Source of the DNA: CAVOXO01 sp963700425
GTDB taxonomy: Bacteria > Actinomycetota > Acidimicrobiia > Acidimicrobiales > Microtrichaceae
DNA: 64,000 nt
Assembly (NCBI GenBank): GCA_963700425.1
Contig: CAVOXO010000001.1
Coordinates: forward strand, 992,001 to 1,056,000
Direction of reading: 5' to 3'
Shown: one piece after another, positions 1 through 8,838 of the stretch
How positions within the stretch are numbered: the first letter of the stretch is position 1
How the letters are laid out: every line of letters begins with the position of its first letter
Translations under genes and position numbers: made by a program
The notes under the pieces: generated by a model
Told to the model about the DNA's origin: nothing
Seen by the model: the letters and a program-made list of their open reading frames with translations, nothing else
Databases searched by the model: none

Positions 1-978
1 GTCGCCCGCTTCGGACGGGAGGGGAGTGACGCCCACCGCCTGGCCCGCGGACTCGATCTGGTGCCCCCCTCACTGTCGGAGCCGCCACCCGATCTGGAGG
101 TCGCCCATGAGGCCGATCCGGCTCTCGAGAGAGTCGATCACGCGGCCTTCGTGGCGAAATCATTGGCCGACGACTTCCATGCGCGGCTCGGGAGTCGCGG
201 GATCGCCGCCACGGCGATCCTCATCTCGGCGGTGACCGTGGAGGGCGAGGTGGTGGAGAGGCGATGGCGTCACGAGGGTGCGCTGGGTGCCGCCGCGGTC
301 GCTCAACGGCTCCGGTGGCAGCTCGACGGGTGGTTGACGTCGACGGGTGGGCGGCGGTCCGCTGGTGCCGGCGCCATCCGGACCCTCTCGGTGAGGCCGG
401 AGGCGGTGATGGCCGCGGTCGGACGGCAGCAGGGCTTCTGGGGAGGCACGACCGAGGCGGGAGAAAGGGCGATGCAGGGGCTGGCCCGGGTCCAGTCCCT
501 GTTGGGGGAGGACGCAGTGCGCCGTGCGGAGTGGAAGGGGGCGCGTTCGCCGGGGGAGCAGTACCGCATGGTGCCTCTCGATGCGGAACCCTCGTCGGGC
601 ACCAGCGAACTCGGTGTGCCGGTGTCGGGGGCGGGACCGGGCGAGGGGGAGTCACCCTGGCCGGGCCGACTGCCCGACCCTCCACCTGCCCTGGTGTGGG
701 TGACGCCCCGACGGATCTCGGTGGTCGATTCATCGGGAGAGCAGGTCCGAGTGAGTGGACGCGGGGCGGTCTCGGCTCCCCCTGCGAAGGTGGCCATGGG
801 TTCCCAGCAGTGGCGGGCGGTCATCGCCTGGAGCGGTCCGTGGCTGTGTGACGAACGCTGGTGGGATGCGCTGGGGCATCGTCGGCGGGCCCGATTCCAG
901 GTGGTACTCGACGACCGGAGTGCTCACCTGTTGGCGGTGGAGTCGCAGTTGTGGTGGTGGGAGGCCGCCTACGACTGA
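1..978 (+). CDS. imuB: ImuB, Y-family polymerase-like mutasome protein (5' end outside window)
   Basis: The frame is open from base 1 and ends at a TGA at 976-978, so only the C-terminal ~325 residues are present. The first residues (ARFGREGSDAHRLARGLD) match the little-finger border of ImuB proteins, and GRQQGFWGG about 140 residues on sits where ImuB carries its beta-clamp binding motif. ImuB is a catalytically inactive Y-family relative that links DnaE2 to the sliding clamp during SOS mutagenesis. The catalytic-domain region lies outside the window, so loss of active-site residues cannot be checked. dnaE2 lies 3.7 kb downstream on the same strand with unrelated genes between them. Confidence 0.85.
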   Translation, partial: VARFGREGSDAHRLARGLDLVPPSLSEPPPDLEVAHEADPALERVDHAAFVAKSLADDFHARLGSRGIAATAILISAVTVEGEVVERRWRHEGALGAAAVAQRLRWQLDGWLTSTGGRRSAGAGAIRTLSVRPEAVMAAVGRQQGFWGGTTEAGERAMQGLARVQSLLGEDAVRRAEWKGARSPGEQYRMVPLDAEPSSGTSELGVPVSGAGPGEGESPWPGRLPDPPPALVWVTPRRISVVDSSGEQVRVSGRGAVSAPPAKVAMGSQQWRAVIAWSGPWLCDERWWDALGHRRRARFQVVLDDRSAHLLAVESQLWWWEAAYD

Positions 979-1097
979 GAACCGGCAGGGATGGTCGGGG
1001 CCGTCGCCTACTGTGACCGGCGTGATCCCGGGATCGACCAGCAGATGACGATCGACATCACCGGCATCCGCCTGCGTCCGTCGCCCGCACACCTGCG

Positions 1098-1874
1098 GTG
1101 CATCTCGCCCACATCGAGCAGTTCGTGACGCTCGCCGGCGAGGCCCGCCGTCGTGTTCGAGGTCTCCTGACCAGGGCGTACGCGGCTCGCAATCGCTACA
1201 CCCATCTCGGCGACACCGCTCTCGGCGAAGACGTTCGGGGGCTGGCGGGGGTGACATTCGAGGGCGACAGCTTCGTGCACTCCCACGTCATCTTCTCGGG
1301 TGAGGTGGTCATCGGCCGGTCGACCACCATCGGCGAGCGCTGCAACGTGAGCGGACCGACGACCATCGGTCGCTACTGCCAACTTGCCACCGGTGTCGCG
1401 GTGATCTCCGGAGACCACCCGACCTCCAAGTTGACGACCTACACCAACCGCCGGTTGCTGTCGGGGCACATGGCGACCCACGTCGAGCGCCGTGCGGTGT
1501 CGGTGGGCAACGACGTCTGGATCGGCCGGAACGCCATGGTCCTCGCGGGCGTGACCGTCGGGGACGGCGCGGTCATCGGCGCCGGGGCCGTGGTGACGAA
1601 GGACGTCGAGCCCTATGCGATCGTCGCAGGGGTCCCGGCCCGCAGAATCGGGTCGAGATTCTCCGATGAGACCATCGCCCTTCTGGAACAGCTGAGGTGG
1701 TGGGAGCGGACATCCGCGGACATCGAGGCGCATGCCGCGCTCTTCGACCTCGACCTCGACGACTCCCCGGGTGCCCACGAATCGCTGCGGAGCTGGATCG
1801 CCGAGACCCCTCGGGACGAGGTCGGCACGGCGCAGCGGTCGCGCCCTGATCGAGAGCTCACGGAGAGGGACTGA
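1098..1874 (+). CDS. Left-handed beta-helix (hexapeptide repeat) acyltransferase
   Basis: GTG start, 258 residues. Hexapeptide repeats of the [LIV]GxxxT type fill residues ~35-180 (VVIGRSTTIGERCNV, TIGRYCQLATGVAVISGDHP, VSVGNDVWIGRNAMVLAGVT, GVPARRIG), as in CatB/Vat and sugar O-acetyltransferases. SGDHP supplies the histidine typical of the active-site loop. The C-terminal ~60 residues are an Asp/Glu-rich helical extension. It probably transfers an acetyl group from acetyl-CoA to a sugar or small alcohol; the substrate is not deducible. It lies between imuB and a two-component system with no obvious link to either. Confidence 0.8.
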   Translation: MHLAHIEQFVTLAGEARRRVRGLLTRAYAARNRYTHLGDTALGEDVRGLAGVTFEGDSFVHSHVIFSGEVVIGRSTTIGERCNVSGPTTIGRYCQLATGVAVISGDHPTSKLTTYTNRRLLSGHMATHVERRAVSVGNDVWIGRNAMVLAGVTVGDGAVIGAGAVVTKDVEPYAIVAGVPARRIGSRFSDETIALLEQLRWWERTSADIEAHAALFDLDLDDSPGAHESLRSWIAETPRDEVGTAQRSRPDRELTERD

Positions 1875-1919
1875 GAACACCCTCAGTGCGGCTGATCGGT
1901 TCGCCGTGCCCCACCCCGG

Positions 1920-1925
1920 CACAAT
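1920..1925 (+). promoter_or_regulatory. Putative -10 element (CACAAT) of a leaderless promoter
   Basis: The hexamer ends 6 bases before the GTG of the response regulator, with no room for a ribosome binding site, so transcription probably starts at the start codon. The same spacing recurs at other genes in the window. No clear -35 is seen. Confidence 0.35.
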
Positions 1926-1931
1926 GGTGGG

Positions 1932-2618
1932 GTGCGCGTACTCGTGATCGAAGACGAAGTTGCTCTGGCGGAGGGCGTGGCCCGTGGACTCGGAGCCGAG
2001 GGCTTCTCGGTGGAGGTGGCCCATGACGGACTGGTGGGGCTCGAACTGGCGCGTACCGTGGACTTCGACCTCATCGTCCTCGACATCATGTTGCCGGGGA
2101 TGAACGGCTACAAGGTCTGCCGGACGCTGCGCGACGAGGACGTCTGGACGCCGATCCTGATGCTGACCGCCAAGGACGGCGAGTACGACGAAGCGGAGGC
2201 CCTCGACACCGGAGCCGACGACTTCCTCTCCAAGCCGTTCTCCTTCGTCGTCCTGGTGGCGCGGCTGCGAGCCCTGGCGCGCCGTCGCTCCGACGCCAGC
2301 CTCCAGCCGCTCGAATACGACGACCTGGTGCTCGATCCCATCTCCCGCACCGTTCGCCGCGGGGAGGTCGACATCTCGGTGTCCCCCAGGGAGTTCGCGC
2401 TGCTCGACGCGCTCATGCGCAAGGTCGGCGAGGTCGTGTCCAAGGCGGAGCTCCTCACCACGGTCTGGGGCGAGGAGTTCGAGGGCGACCCCAACGTCGT
2501 CGAGGTCTATGTCGGCTATCTCCGTCGCAAGATCGACCGGCCGTTCGACCGCGACGATCTCCAGACGGTCAGGGGCGTGGGATACCGGATCGGGGAGCCC
2601 GATGCGTCGGCTCGTTGA
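1932..2618 (+). CDS. OmpR/PhoB-family response regulator
   Basis: GTG start, 228 residues. The receiver domain (residues 1-~115) has the acidic pair E7/D8, phospho-acceptor D51 in LIVLDIMLPGMNG and the lysine of the SKPFS motif. The C-terminal ~95 residues form a winged-helix DNA-binding domain ending in VRGVGYRIG, typical of OmpR/PhoB proteins. It overlaps the start of the histidine kinase gene by 17 bases, so the two are translationally coupled. The inducing signal and target promoters cannot be read from the sequence. Confidence 0.95.
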   Translation: MRVLVIEDEVALAEGVARGLGAEGFSVEVAHDGLVGLELARTVDFDLIVLDIMLPGMNGYKVCRTLRDEDVWTPILMLTAKDGEYDEAEALDTGADDFLSKPFSFVVLVARLRALARRRSDASLQPLEYDDLVLDPISRTVRRGEVDISVSPREFALLDALMRKVGEVVSKAELLTTVWGEEFEGDPNVVEVYVGYLRRKIDRPFDRDDLQTVRGVGYRIGEPDASAR

Positions 2619-4020
2619 TTCGGTCAGGGTCCGCCTGACCGTCGCCGTGTCGCTGCTCTTCGCCGCAGCGATCACCCTGGCGTCGTTCGGACTCGTCCAT
2701 CAGGTGCAGAACGCCCTGGTCAACGACGTTCGGGTCCGAAACGATGCCCTGGCCCAGGCTCTCGCCCAGATGATCACGTCGAACACGTCCTCGGGGTGGG
2801 GGTCGAACGCCGCCGTGGTCAGCCAACTCCCCGACACCTACGACCGCGAGATGTTGCAGGAGGGACTCGAGGAGAGCGTCGTGTACGTCGAGGGCCCCGG
2901 AGCCGTCGACGTCGCCGAGCCGCCCAGCATCTTCGATCGTTTGAAGCGCTCACTCACCGGCGAGGCGACGCCGCTGTTCGGCAAGTCGCTGCCCGAGCGC
3001 CTGAGCGCCGAGCAGTACGTGGTGTCGACGATCGACATCACCACCGACAGTGGACCGGTGACCCTCGGGGTGGTCAGTTCCCTCTCCGCGGTGAGCCGGA
3101 CCGTCGAGCGGGTCCGTTCGTCGCTCCTGTTCGCCGTGCCCTCGATGGTGGCCGCGATGGCCCTCATCGCATGGTTCATGACGGGTCGGGCCCTCGTTCC
3201 CGTCTCGTCCATCACCGGTCGCGTCAAGGAGATCACTGCGTCAACACTCGATCAGCGGGTTCCCGAGCCCCACACCGAGGACGAGATCGGCGATCTCGCC
3301 CGCACCATGAACGCGATGTTGGAACGTCTCGAACAGGGTGCCGGTACCCAGAAGCGCTTCATGTCCGATGCGTCGCACGAGCTGCGGTCACCGGTGGCCG
3401 CGATCCGCACCCAGATGGAGACCGCGCTGTTGAATCCCGAGACCACCGATTGGCCCCAGGTGGGGCGCACGGTGTTGGCGGAGGACCAGCGCCTCGCATC
3501 CCTCGTCGACAACCTCCTCGTCATGACCCGCCTCGAGGAGGGGGTGAGGAGAACCACCAGCGACATCGACATCGACGAGATCCTCCACGAGCTCGCGGCG
3601 CGCCGCTACGACGTGCGGGTCGACTGGACCGGCGTGCTGGCAGGGCGGGTGGTGGGCGTGCCCGACGAGGTGGCCAGCGTGGCCCGGAATCTCGTCGACA
3701 ACGCGGTGCGTCACGCGGTCTCGGAGGTTCGCGTCTCGCTGACGACGCAGGGACCGACGGTGAAACTCACCGTCGAGGACGATGGACCCGGCATCCCCGA
3801 GGAGATGCGGGAGAAGATCTTCGAACGCTTCTCGCGGCTCGAGGAAGGTCGTTCCCGCGACGCCGGCGGCTCCGGTCTGGGACTGGCCCTGACCCGTCGA
3901 ATCGTCGAGAGCCACGAGGGAACGATCCGGGTGGAGACGTCGGGCATCGGCGGGGCCGCGTTCATCGTCGAGCTGCCGTCGGTCGCCGACGGGATCTACG
4001 AACCCGCCGGACCGGAATAG
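2602..4020 (+). CDS. Sensor histidine kinase
   Basis: ATG at 2602 lies inside the end of the response regulator and gives 472 residues. The first transmembrane helix spans residues ~10-33, an extracytoplasmic region follows to ~170, and a second helix (LFAVPSMVAAMALIAWFM) leads into a HAMP domain. The phospho-acceptor motif is SDASHELRSPVAAI. The ATPase domain shows NLVDNAVRHA (N box), DDGPGIP (G1), ERFSR (F) and GGSGLGLAL (G2), so all catalytic boxes are present. It should phosphorylate D51 of the upstream regulator. An earlier in-frame start exists at 2509 but would overlap the regulator by 110 bases and hide the first helix. Confidence 0.93.
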   Translation: MRRLVDSVRVRLTVAVSLLFAAAITLASFGLVHQVQNALVNDVRVRNDALAQALAQMITSNTSSGWGSNAAVVSQLPDTYDREMLQEGLEESVVYVEGPGAVDVAEPPSIFDRLKRSLTGEATPLFGKSLPERLSAEQYVVSTIDITTDSGPVTLGVVSSLSAVSRTVERVRSSLLFAVPSMVAAMALIAWFMTGRALVPVSSITGRVKEITASTLDQRVPEPHTEDEIGDLARTMNAMLERLEQGAGTQKRFMSDASHELRSPVAAIRTQMETALLNPETTDWPQVGRTVLAEDQRLASLVDNLLVMTRLEEGVRRTTSDIDIDEILHELAARRYDVRVDWTGVLAGRVVGVPDEVASVARNLVDNAVRHAVSEVRVSLTTQGPTVKLTVEDDGPGIPEEMREKIFERFSRLEEGRSRDAGGSGLGLALTRRIVESHEGTIRVETSGIGGAAFIVELPSVADGIYEPAGPE

Positions 4021-4056
4021 GCCACGACAACTGTCCCCGGCGTTGCGGTGGGGGGA

Positions 4057-4062
4057 TATGGT
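4057..4062 (+). promoter_or_regulatory. Putative -10 element (TATGGT) of a leaderless promoter
   Basis: It ends 6 bases before the ATG at 4069 of the DinB-family gene. No Shine-Dalgarno sequence fits between them. Confidence 0.35.
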
Positions 4063-4068
4063 CCGTCC

Positions 4069-4641
4069 ATGAGCGATCGCCCCACCCCCGATGACAAGGA
4101 CTGGACCTGGATTCTCGACAGGCCCTGCCCCGAGTGCGGGTTCGACGCCCCTGCAGCCGATGTCGCTCACCTCGGCGCGGAGATCCGGTCGATGGCCGCG
4201 AGATGGCGGCAGATCCTCGGTGGTGGCGACATCGTTCACCAGCGGCCCCCGTCCGAGGACGGCCCGGTCTGGTCGGCGCTGGAATACGGAGCTCACGTCC
4301 GGGACGTGTTCGAGAAGTTCGTCGAGCGGCTCACCATGCTGCTGAGTGACGACGATCCGACCTTCCTGAACTGGGATCAGGATGCCACCGCGGTGGAGCA
4401 GGACTACCGGGCACAGGATCCGTCCAGGGTCGCCTACGACCTGGCCGTCAATGCCGGACGCGCGGCCGACATCGTCGACCGGGTCCGCACCGACGAGCTG
4501 GGCCGATCGGGTACCCGGTCGAACGGTTCCCGTTTCACCGTCGACAGCCTGATCCGGTACATGGTCCACGACCCCTATCACCACATCTGGGACGTCGAGC
4601 AGGGCTACGAAGCGATGGCGGAGGCCGACTCATCGAGTTGA
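4069..4641 (+). CDS. DinB-fold protein (mycothiol-dependent or DNA-damage-inducible type)
   Basis: 190 residues from the ATG at 4069. An N-terminal CPECGFD motif is followed by a four-helix DinB-like domain: WSALEYGAHVRDVF holds the first metal-ligand histidine and YMVHDPYHHIWD the others. Many actinobacterial proteins of this length and pattern are annotated as DinB or mycothiol-dependent isomerase relatives. The function is unknown; a thiol- or damage-linked role is inferred from the family and from its position just ahead of dnaE2. The gene ends 31 bases before the dnaE2 start and has its own promoter-like sequence. Confidence 0.75.
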   Translation: MSDRPTPDDKDWTWILDRPCPECGFDAPAADVAHLGAEIRSMAARWRQILGGGDIVHQRPPSEDGPVWSALEYGAHVRDVFEKFVERLTMLLSDDDPTFLNWDQDATAVEQDYRAQDPSRVAYDLAVNAGRAADIVDRVRTDELGRSGTRSNGSRFTVDSLIRYMVHDPYHHIWDVEQGYEAMAEADSSS

Positions 4642-4646
4642 TGGAC

Positions 4647-4660
4647 CGAACATTTGTTCG
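4647..4660 (+). promoter_or_regulatory. LexA (SOS) operator upstream of dnaE2
   Basis: The 14 bases CGAACATTTGTTCG form a perfect inverted repeat, CGAAC-N4-GTTCG, the form of the mycobacterial and other actinobacterial LexA box. It lies 12 bases before the dnaE2 ATG and touches the putative -10 hexamer, so LexA binding would block the promoter directly. Confidence 0.85.
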
Positions 4661-4666
4661 TATCGT
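4661..4666 (+). promoter_or_regulatory. Putative -10 element (TATCGT) of dnaE2
   Basis: Directly abuts the LexA box and ends 6 bases before the ATG at 4673, which suggests a leaderless dnaE2 transcript controlled by LexA. Confidence 0.45.
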
Positions 4667-4672
4667 CGAGGG

Positions 4673-7600
4673 ATGGGGTTCAACAACCCGGGGGTTCCCT
4701 GGTCGGAGATAGAACGGCGTCTCTCGGACCGTCCCGTGCCCGGAGAGTCGCCGTCGTTGCTGCCGGCCAACCGGTTGGCGAGCTTCTGGCCCGGTGATCC
4801 CCCGCCGAGTACACCGACCGTTCGCACCCGGGGCCCGGTCCCCTACGCCGAACTCCATTGCCACTCGAACTTCAGTTTCCTGGACGGCGCGTCGCATCCC
4901 GAAGAACTGGTGGCCGAAGCGGTGGAGTTGGGACTCGAGGCCCTCGCCCTCACCGACCACAACGGGTTCCAGGGAGTGGTCCGCTTCGCCGAGGCGGCCA
5001 GGGCCGTCGGCCTCCCCACGGTGTTCGGAGCGGAACTGACCCTCGATTCGGTCCCGGTGCCGCGGGGATCCCGAACGGGCTCACCCGACCCCGCCGGACG
5101 ACACCTCCTGGTCCTCGCAGCCGGTCCCGAGGGATACGCCCGATTGTCGAGGGCGATCAGCATCGCTCAGATGTCGGGGGAGAAGGCGTCCCCTCGCATC
5201 GGTTTCGACGAGCTGGCCTCGGTGCTGGGACGGGGTCGACATCACGTGCTGACCGGCTGCCGCAAGGGCACGGTTCCCGCGGCGTTGATGGACGAAGGGC
5301 CGTCCGCGGCGGCGGCGGAACTGCATCGGTTGGTCGACGCCTTCGGGGCCGACCGGGTGTGGGTCGAGCTGTGGAACCATGCCGAACCTCTCGACGGTGC
5401 CCGCAACGACGCCCTGGTGGAGGTGGCGTCCCGGGTCGGTGTCGGGGTGGTGGCCACCAACAACGTGCACTACGCCGTGCCGGAACGCCGCCGCCTGGCA
5501 ACCGCCCTCGCCGCGGTGAGGGCTCGGCGGAGTCTCGACGAGCTCGACGGGTGGCTGCCCGGAGGGGGTGTGGCCTACCTGCGGAGCGGCGAGGAGCAAC
5601 AACGCCGCTTCGCCCGCTATCCCGGGGTGGTGGAGGCGGCGGCCCATCTGGGGATCGAGTGCGCCTTCGACCTGTCGTTGGTGGCGCCGTCGCTGCCGCC
5701 CTACCCGTGTCCCTCCCGTGATGACGGTACCCCCCACGACGAGATGTCCTACCTGCGAGAACTGGTGGCCGAGGGTGCCGCCCACAGGTATGGGAAACCG
5801 GGCTCGGAGGAACTGGCCGGGTTCATCACGAGGTGCGGTCGGGATCCCTACGCACAGATCGACCACGAACTCGACCTGGTGGAGGAGCTCGGATTCCCCG
5901 GCTATTTCCTCATCGTCTGGGACATCGTCGAGTTCTGCCGACGCGCCGACATCCTGTGCCAGGGCCGGGGCTCCGCCGCGAACTCCGCGGTGTGTTTCGT
6001 CCTCGGCATCACCAAGGCGGACTCGGTGGCTCTCGGTCTCCTGTTCGAACGGTTCCTCTCTCCCGAACGCGACGGTCCGCCCGACATCGACATCGACATC
6101 GAGTCCGATCGTCGCGAGGAGGTCATCCAGTACGTCTACGAACGCTACGACCGGCGCCACGCCGCCCAGGTGGCCAACGTCATCACCTACCGGTCGCGCT
6201 CCGCGGTCCGTGACATGGCCCGTGCCCTGGGGTTTGCGCCGGGTCAGCAGGACGCCTGGTCGAAGGAGATCGACCGCTGGTCGGGTCTCCCGCGGGTGGG
6301 GGAGCAGGGGTCCGCGGGAATGACCGTGCCCGACGCCGTGCTCGACCTCGCCCGGGAGGTCGAACATTTCCCCCGTCATCTCGGTATCCACTCGGGAGGC
6401 ATGGTCATCTGCGACCGACCGGTGGTCGACGTCTGCCCCACCGAGTGGGCCGCCATGGAGGGTCGGTCGGTGCTGCAGTGGGACAAGGAGGACTGTGCCG
6501 CGGTGGGTCTGGTGAAGTTCGACCTCCTGGGCCTCGGCATGTTGAGTGCCCTGCACGAGGCCATCGACCTGGTGGCCGAACACCACGGGGTGAACATCGA
6601 TCTTGCCGACCTGGCCCAGGAGGACGAGGTCTACGACATGATCTGCGCGGCCGACACCGTCGGGGTGTTCCAGATCGAATCCCGGGCACAGATGGCCACC
6701 CTGCCCCGGTTGCGGCCCCGCACCTTCTACGACCTGGTCGTGGAGATCGCTCTGATCCGCCCCGGGCCGATCCAGGGGGGCTCGGTTCACCCCTACATCC
6801 GACGGCGCAACGGGGTCGAGGAGGTCACCTACCTCCACCCGCTGTTGAAACCGGCTCTCGAGAAGACCCTGGGAGTGCCGCTCTTCCAGGAGCAGCTCAT
6901 GCAGATCGCCATCGACGTCGCCGGATTCTCCGCGGCGGAGGCCGACCGTCTCCGTCAGGCGATGGGGTCGAAACGGTCACGTGAACGAATGGAGGAACTG
7001 GCGGGGAGGTTGTACGAGGGAATGGCCGAACGGGGGATCGTCGGCGAGGTCGCCGACCAGATCTTCGACAAGCTCGCGGCGTTCGCCAGCTACGGCTTCC
7101 CCGAGAGCCATTCGGTCAGCTTCGCCTATCTCGTCTACGCCTCGTCGTGGTTGAAGTACCACTACCCGGCCGCGTTCTGCGCGGGCCTGCTGCGGGCCCA
7201 GCCGATGGGTTTCTACTCTCCCCATTCACTGGTGCGCGATGCACGTCGCCATGGGGTCGTGGTTCGTGCACCCGATGTCAACCGGTCCGCGGCGAGGGCC
7301 GACCTCGAAGAGGAGGTGGGGTCAGCGGGGGGAGTGGCACTGCGACTGGGGTTCGATTCGGTGCGTCACGTCGGGGCGGATCTGGCCGAGGATCTGGCCG
7401 CGGCTGCACCCTTCGGGTCGATCGAGGAGGTGGCCCGCGTCGCGGGGGTGCGCCGCAACGTGATGGAGGCGCTGGCGACCGCTGGTGCTTTCCGCGGCCT
7501 CGATGGTGACCCCCGGCACGGTCGGCGAGAGGATCTGTGGTCGGCCGGCGCGGCGGCCCAGACCGGTCCCGACCGGCTGGAAGGGATCGTCACGGGGCTC

Positions 7601-8035
7601 GAGGCTCCGATGCTGCCGGGGATGAGCCCCCTCGACGAGGCGGCGAGTGATCTGTGGGCCACCGGGATCTCCGCCGACGGTCACCCGACCCGTTTCGTGC
7701 GGGACCGCCTCGATGCCGAGGGTGTCCTGAGTGCCGGACGTCTCCGGTCGGTGGAGGCCGATCGCAACGTGTCGGTGGCCGGGGTGGTGACCCACCGTCA
7801 GCGTCCCATGACCGCAGGTGGCATCACCTTCATCAACCTCGAGGATGAGACCGGGTTCGTCAACATCGTCTGTTCGCTCGGCTGTTGGGAACGTCACCGC
7901 GCCGTGGTCCGGTCGTCGCCGGCATTGGTGGTCAGGGGGCGCCTGGAACGCGAAGAGGGTGTGGTGAACGTGGTGGCTCACCGCATCGAGCCGCTGGAGA
8001 TCCTGGAAGGGTCGATGTCGCGAGACTTCCGTTAG
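4673..8035 (+). CDS. dnaE2: Error-prone DNA polymerase DnaE2 (C-family, SOS mutasome)
   Basis: 1120 residues, close to mycobacterial DnaE2 and collinear with it from an MGF/MGW-type start to the SRDFR end. An N-terminal PHP domain begins at AELHCHSNFSFLDGAS (residues ~60-75) with ALTDHNG further on. The polymerase core contains CQGRGSAANSAVCF and PDIDIDIESDRREEVIQYVY with the catalytic aspartates, then ESRAQMATLPRL and IRPGPIQGGSVHPYIRRRNG. An OB-fold region near the end (VTHRQRPMTAGGITFINLED) completes the family layout. It carries out translesion and mutagenic synthesis with ImuB. The LexA box at 4647-4660 and a -10 right before the ATG show SOS control. No disruption is visible. Confidence 0.97.
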   Translation: MGFNNPGVPWSEIERRLSDRPVPGESPSLLPANRLASFWPGDPPPSTPTVRTRGPVPYAELHCHSNFSFLDGASHPEELVAEAVELGLEALALTDHNGFQGVVRFAEAARAVGLPTVFGAELTLDSVPVPRGSRTGSPDPAGRHLLVLAAGPEGYARLSRAISIAQMSGEKASPRIGFDELASVLGRGRHHVLTGCRKGTVPAALMDEGPSAAAAELHRLVDAFGADRVWVELWNHAEPLDGARNDALVEVASRVGVGVVATNNVHYAVPERRRLATALAAVRARRSLDELDGWLPGGGVAYLRSGEEQQRRFARYPGVVEAAAHLGIECAFDLSLVAPSLPPYPCPSRDDGTPHDEMSYLRELVAEGAAHRYGKPGSEELAGFITRCGRDPYAQIDHELDLVEELGFPGYFLIVWDIVEFCRRADILCQGRGSAANSAVCFVLGITKADSVALGLLFERFLSPERDGPPDIDIDIESDRREEVIQYVYERYDRRHAAQVANVITYRSRSAVRDMARALGFAPGQQDAWSKEIDRWSGLPRVGEQGSAGMTVPDAVLDLAREVEHFPRHLGIHSGGMVICDRPVVDVCPTEWAAMEGRSVLQWDKEDCAAVGLVKFDLLGLGMLSALHEAIDLVAEHHGVNIDLADLAQEDEVYDMICAADTVGVFQIESRAQMATLPRLRPRTFYDLVVEIALIRPGPIQGGSVHPYIRRRNGVEEVTYLHPLLKPALEKTLGVPLFQEQLMQIAIDVAGFSAAEADRLRQAMGSKRSRERMEELAGRLYEGMAERGIVGEVADQIFDKLAAFASYGFPESHSVSFAYLVYASSWLKYHYPAAFCAGLLRAQPMGFYSPHSLVRDARRHGVVVRAPDVNRSAARADLEEEVGSAGGVALRLGFDSVRHVGADLAEDLAAAAPFGSIEEVARVAGVRRNVMEALATAGAFRGLDGDPRHGRREDLWSAGAAAQTGPDRLEGIVTGLEAPMLPGMSPLDEAASDLWATGISADGHPTRFVRDRLDAEGVLSAGRLRSVEADRNVSVAGVVTHRQRPMTAGGITFINLEDETGFVNIVCSLGCWERHRAVVRSSPALVVRGRLEREEGVVNVVAHRIEPLEILEGSMSRDFR

Positions 8036-8105
8036 AGGCCGCCAGAGCCGACACCGCAGTCGATAGCGTGGCCACCGACAAGCCGGTTGACCCAAGGAGC
8101 GCGCC

Positions 8106-8838
8106 ATGCCGATCCACGGAAACCTCTTCACCGCCCACGAAGAGACCACCGGAGCGGATCCCTTCACCCTGCAGAACAAGAAGCTGCTCAAGGTGCAGAT
8201 GCAGTACGGGCCGATCATGGCCCGGATGGGCTCGATGGTGGCGTACCAGGGTGACGTTCGTTTCGAGAACCTGGGGTCTGGCGGGATCTCCAAGATGGTG
8301 AAGGCCAAGGTGACCGGGCGAGGGCCTCGCCGCCATGAACTGCAGCGGAACCGGCGAGCTCTTCCTCGCCGACATGGCGTCGGAGATCCAGGTCTTCTAC
8401 CTCGAGAACGACATGGTGAGCGTCAACGGTGCCAACGTGCTGGCCTTCTCCACGTCGATCGAATGGGACATCCAGAGAATCGGGACGAGCGCGGCGATGA
8501 TGACCGGCGGGCTCTACAACGTCGTGCTCAGGGGCACCGGATACGTGGCCATCACCACCAGGGGTGATCCGGTCTCACTCGACGTGGCGGGAGCTCCGAC
8601 CTTCGCCGATCCCAATGCGGTGGTGCTCTGGAGCAGTGGGGTCCAGATGAACATCAAGACCGACACCGGCGGCTTCAAGTCCCTCATGAGAGGCGGCCAC
8701 GGCGAGACCTTCCAGATGGCCTTCAGCGGCCAGGGCCACGTCCTGGTGCAGCCGGCCGAGAACGTCGCTCAGGGAGGCGGTCAGGCGGCCGGCGGGGGAT
8801 CGCAGGGCGGTCTGCTCGGCGGGCTCATGAAAGGCTGA
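8106..8838 (+). CDS. AIM24-family protein, interrupted by a one-base frameshift
   Basis: The first ~70 residues (MPIHGNLFTAHEETTGADPF onward) are in one frame and the rest (NCSGTGELFLADMASEIQVF to the Gly-rich end GGLLGGLMKG) in the next. Removing one G from the GGG at 8316-8318 restores KVTGEGLAAMNCSGTGELF and a full AIM24 (TIGR00266-like) protein of ~243 residues. The gene has an AAGGAG-like ribosome binding site at 8094-8099 and a TAGCGT hexamer at 8064-8069. AIM24 proteins are beta-sandwich proteins of unclear function. The extra G is probably a base-calling error, though a real null allele is possible. Its end overlaps the convergent glycosyltransferase by 14 bases. Confidence 0.82.

Noticed and set aside
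5081..6838. A 585-codon minus-strand open frame opposite dnaE2
   Set aside because: dnaE2 is complete and highly typical; the antisense product is His/Asp/Gly-rich without known motifs.
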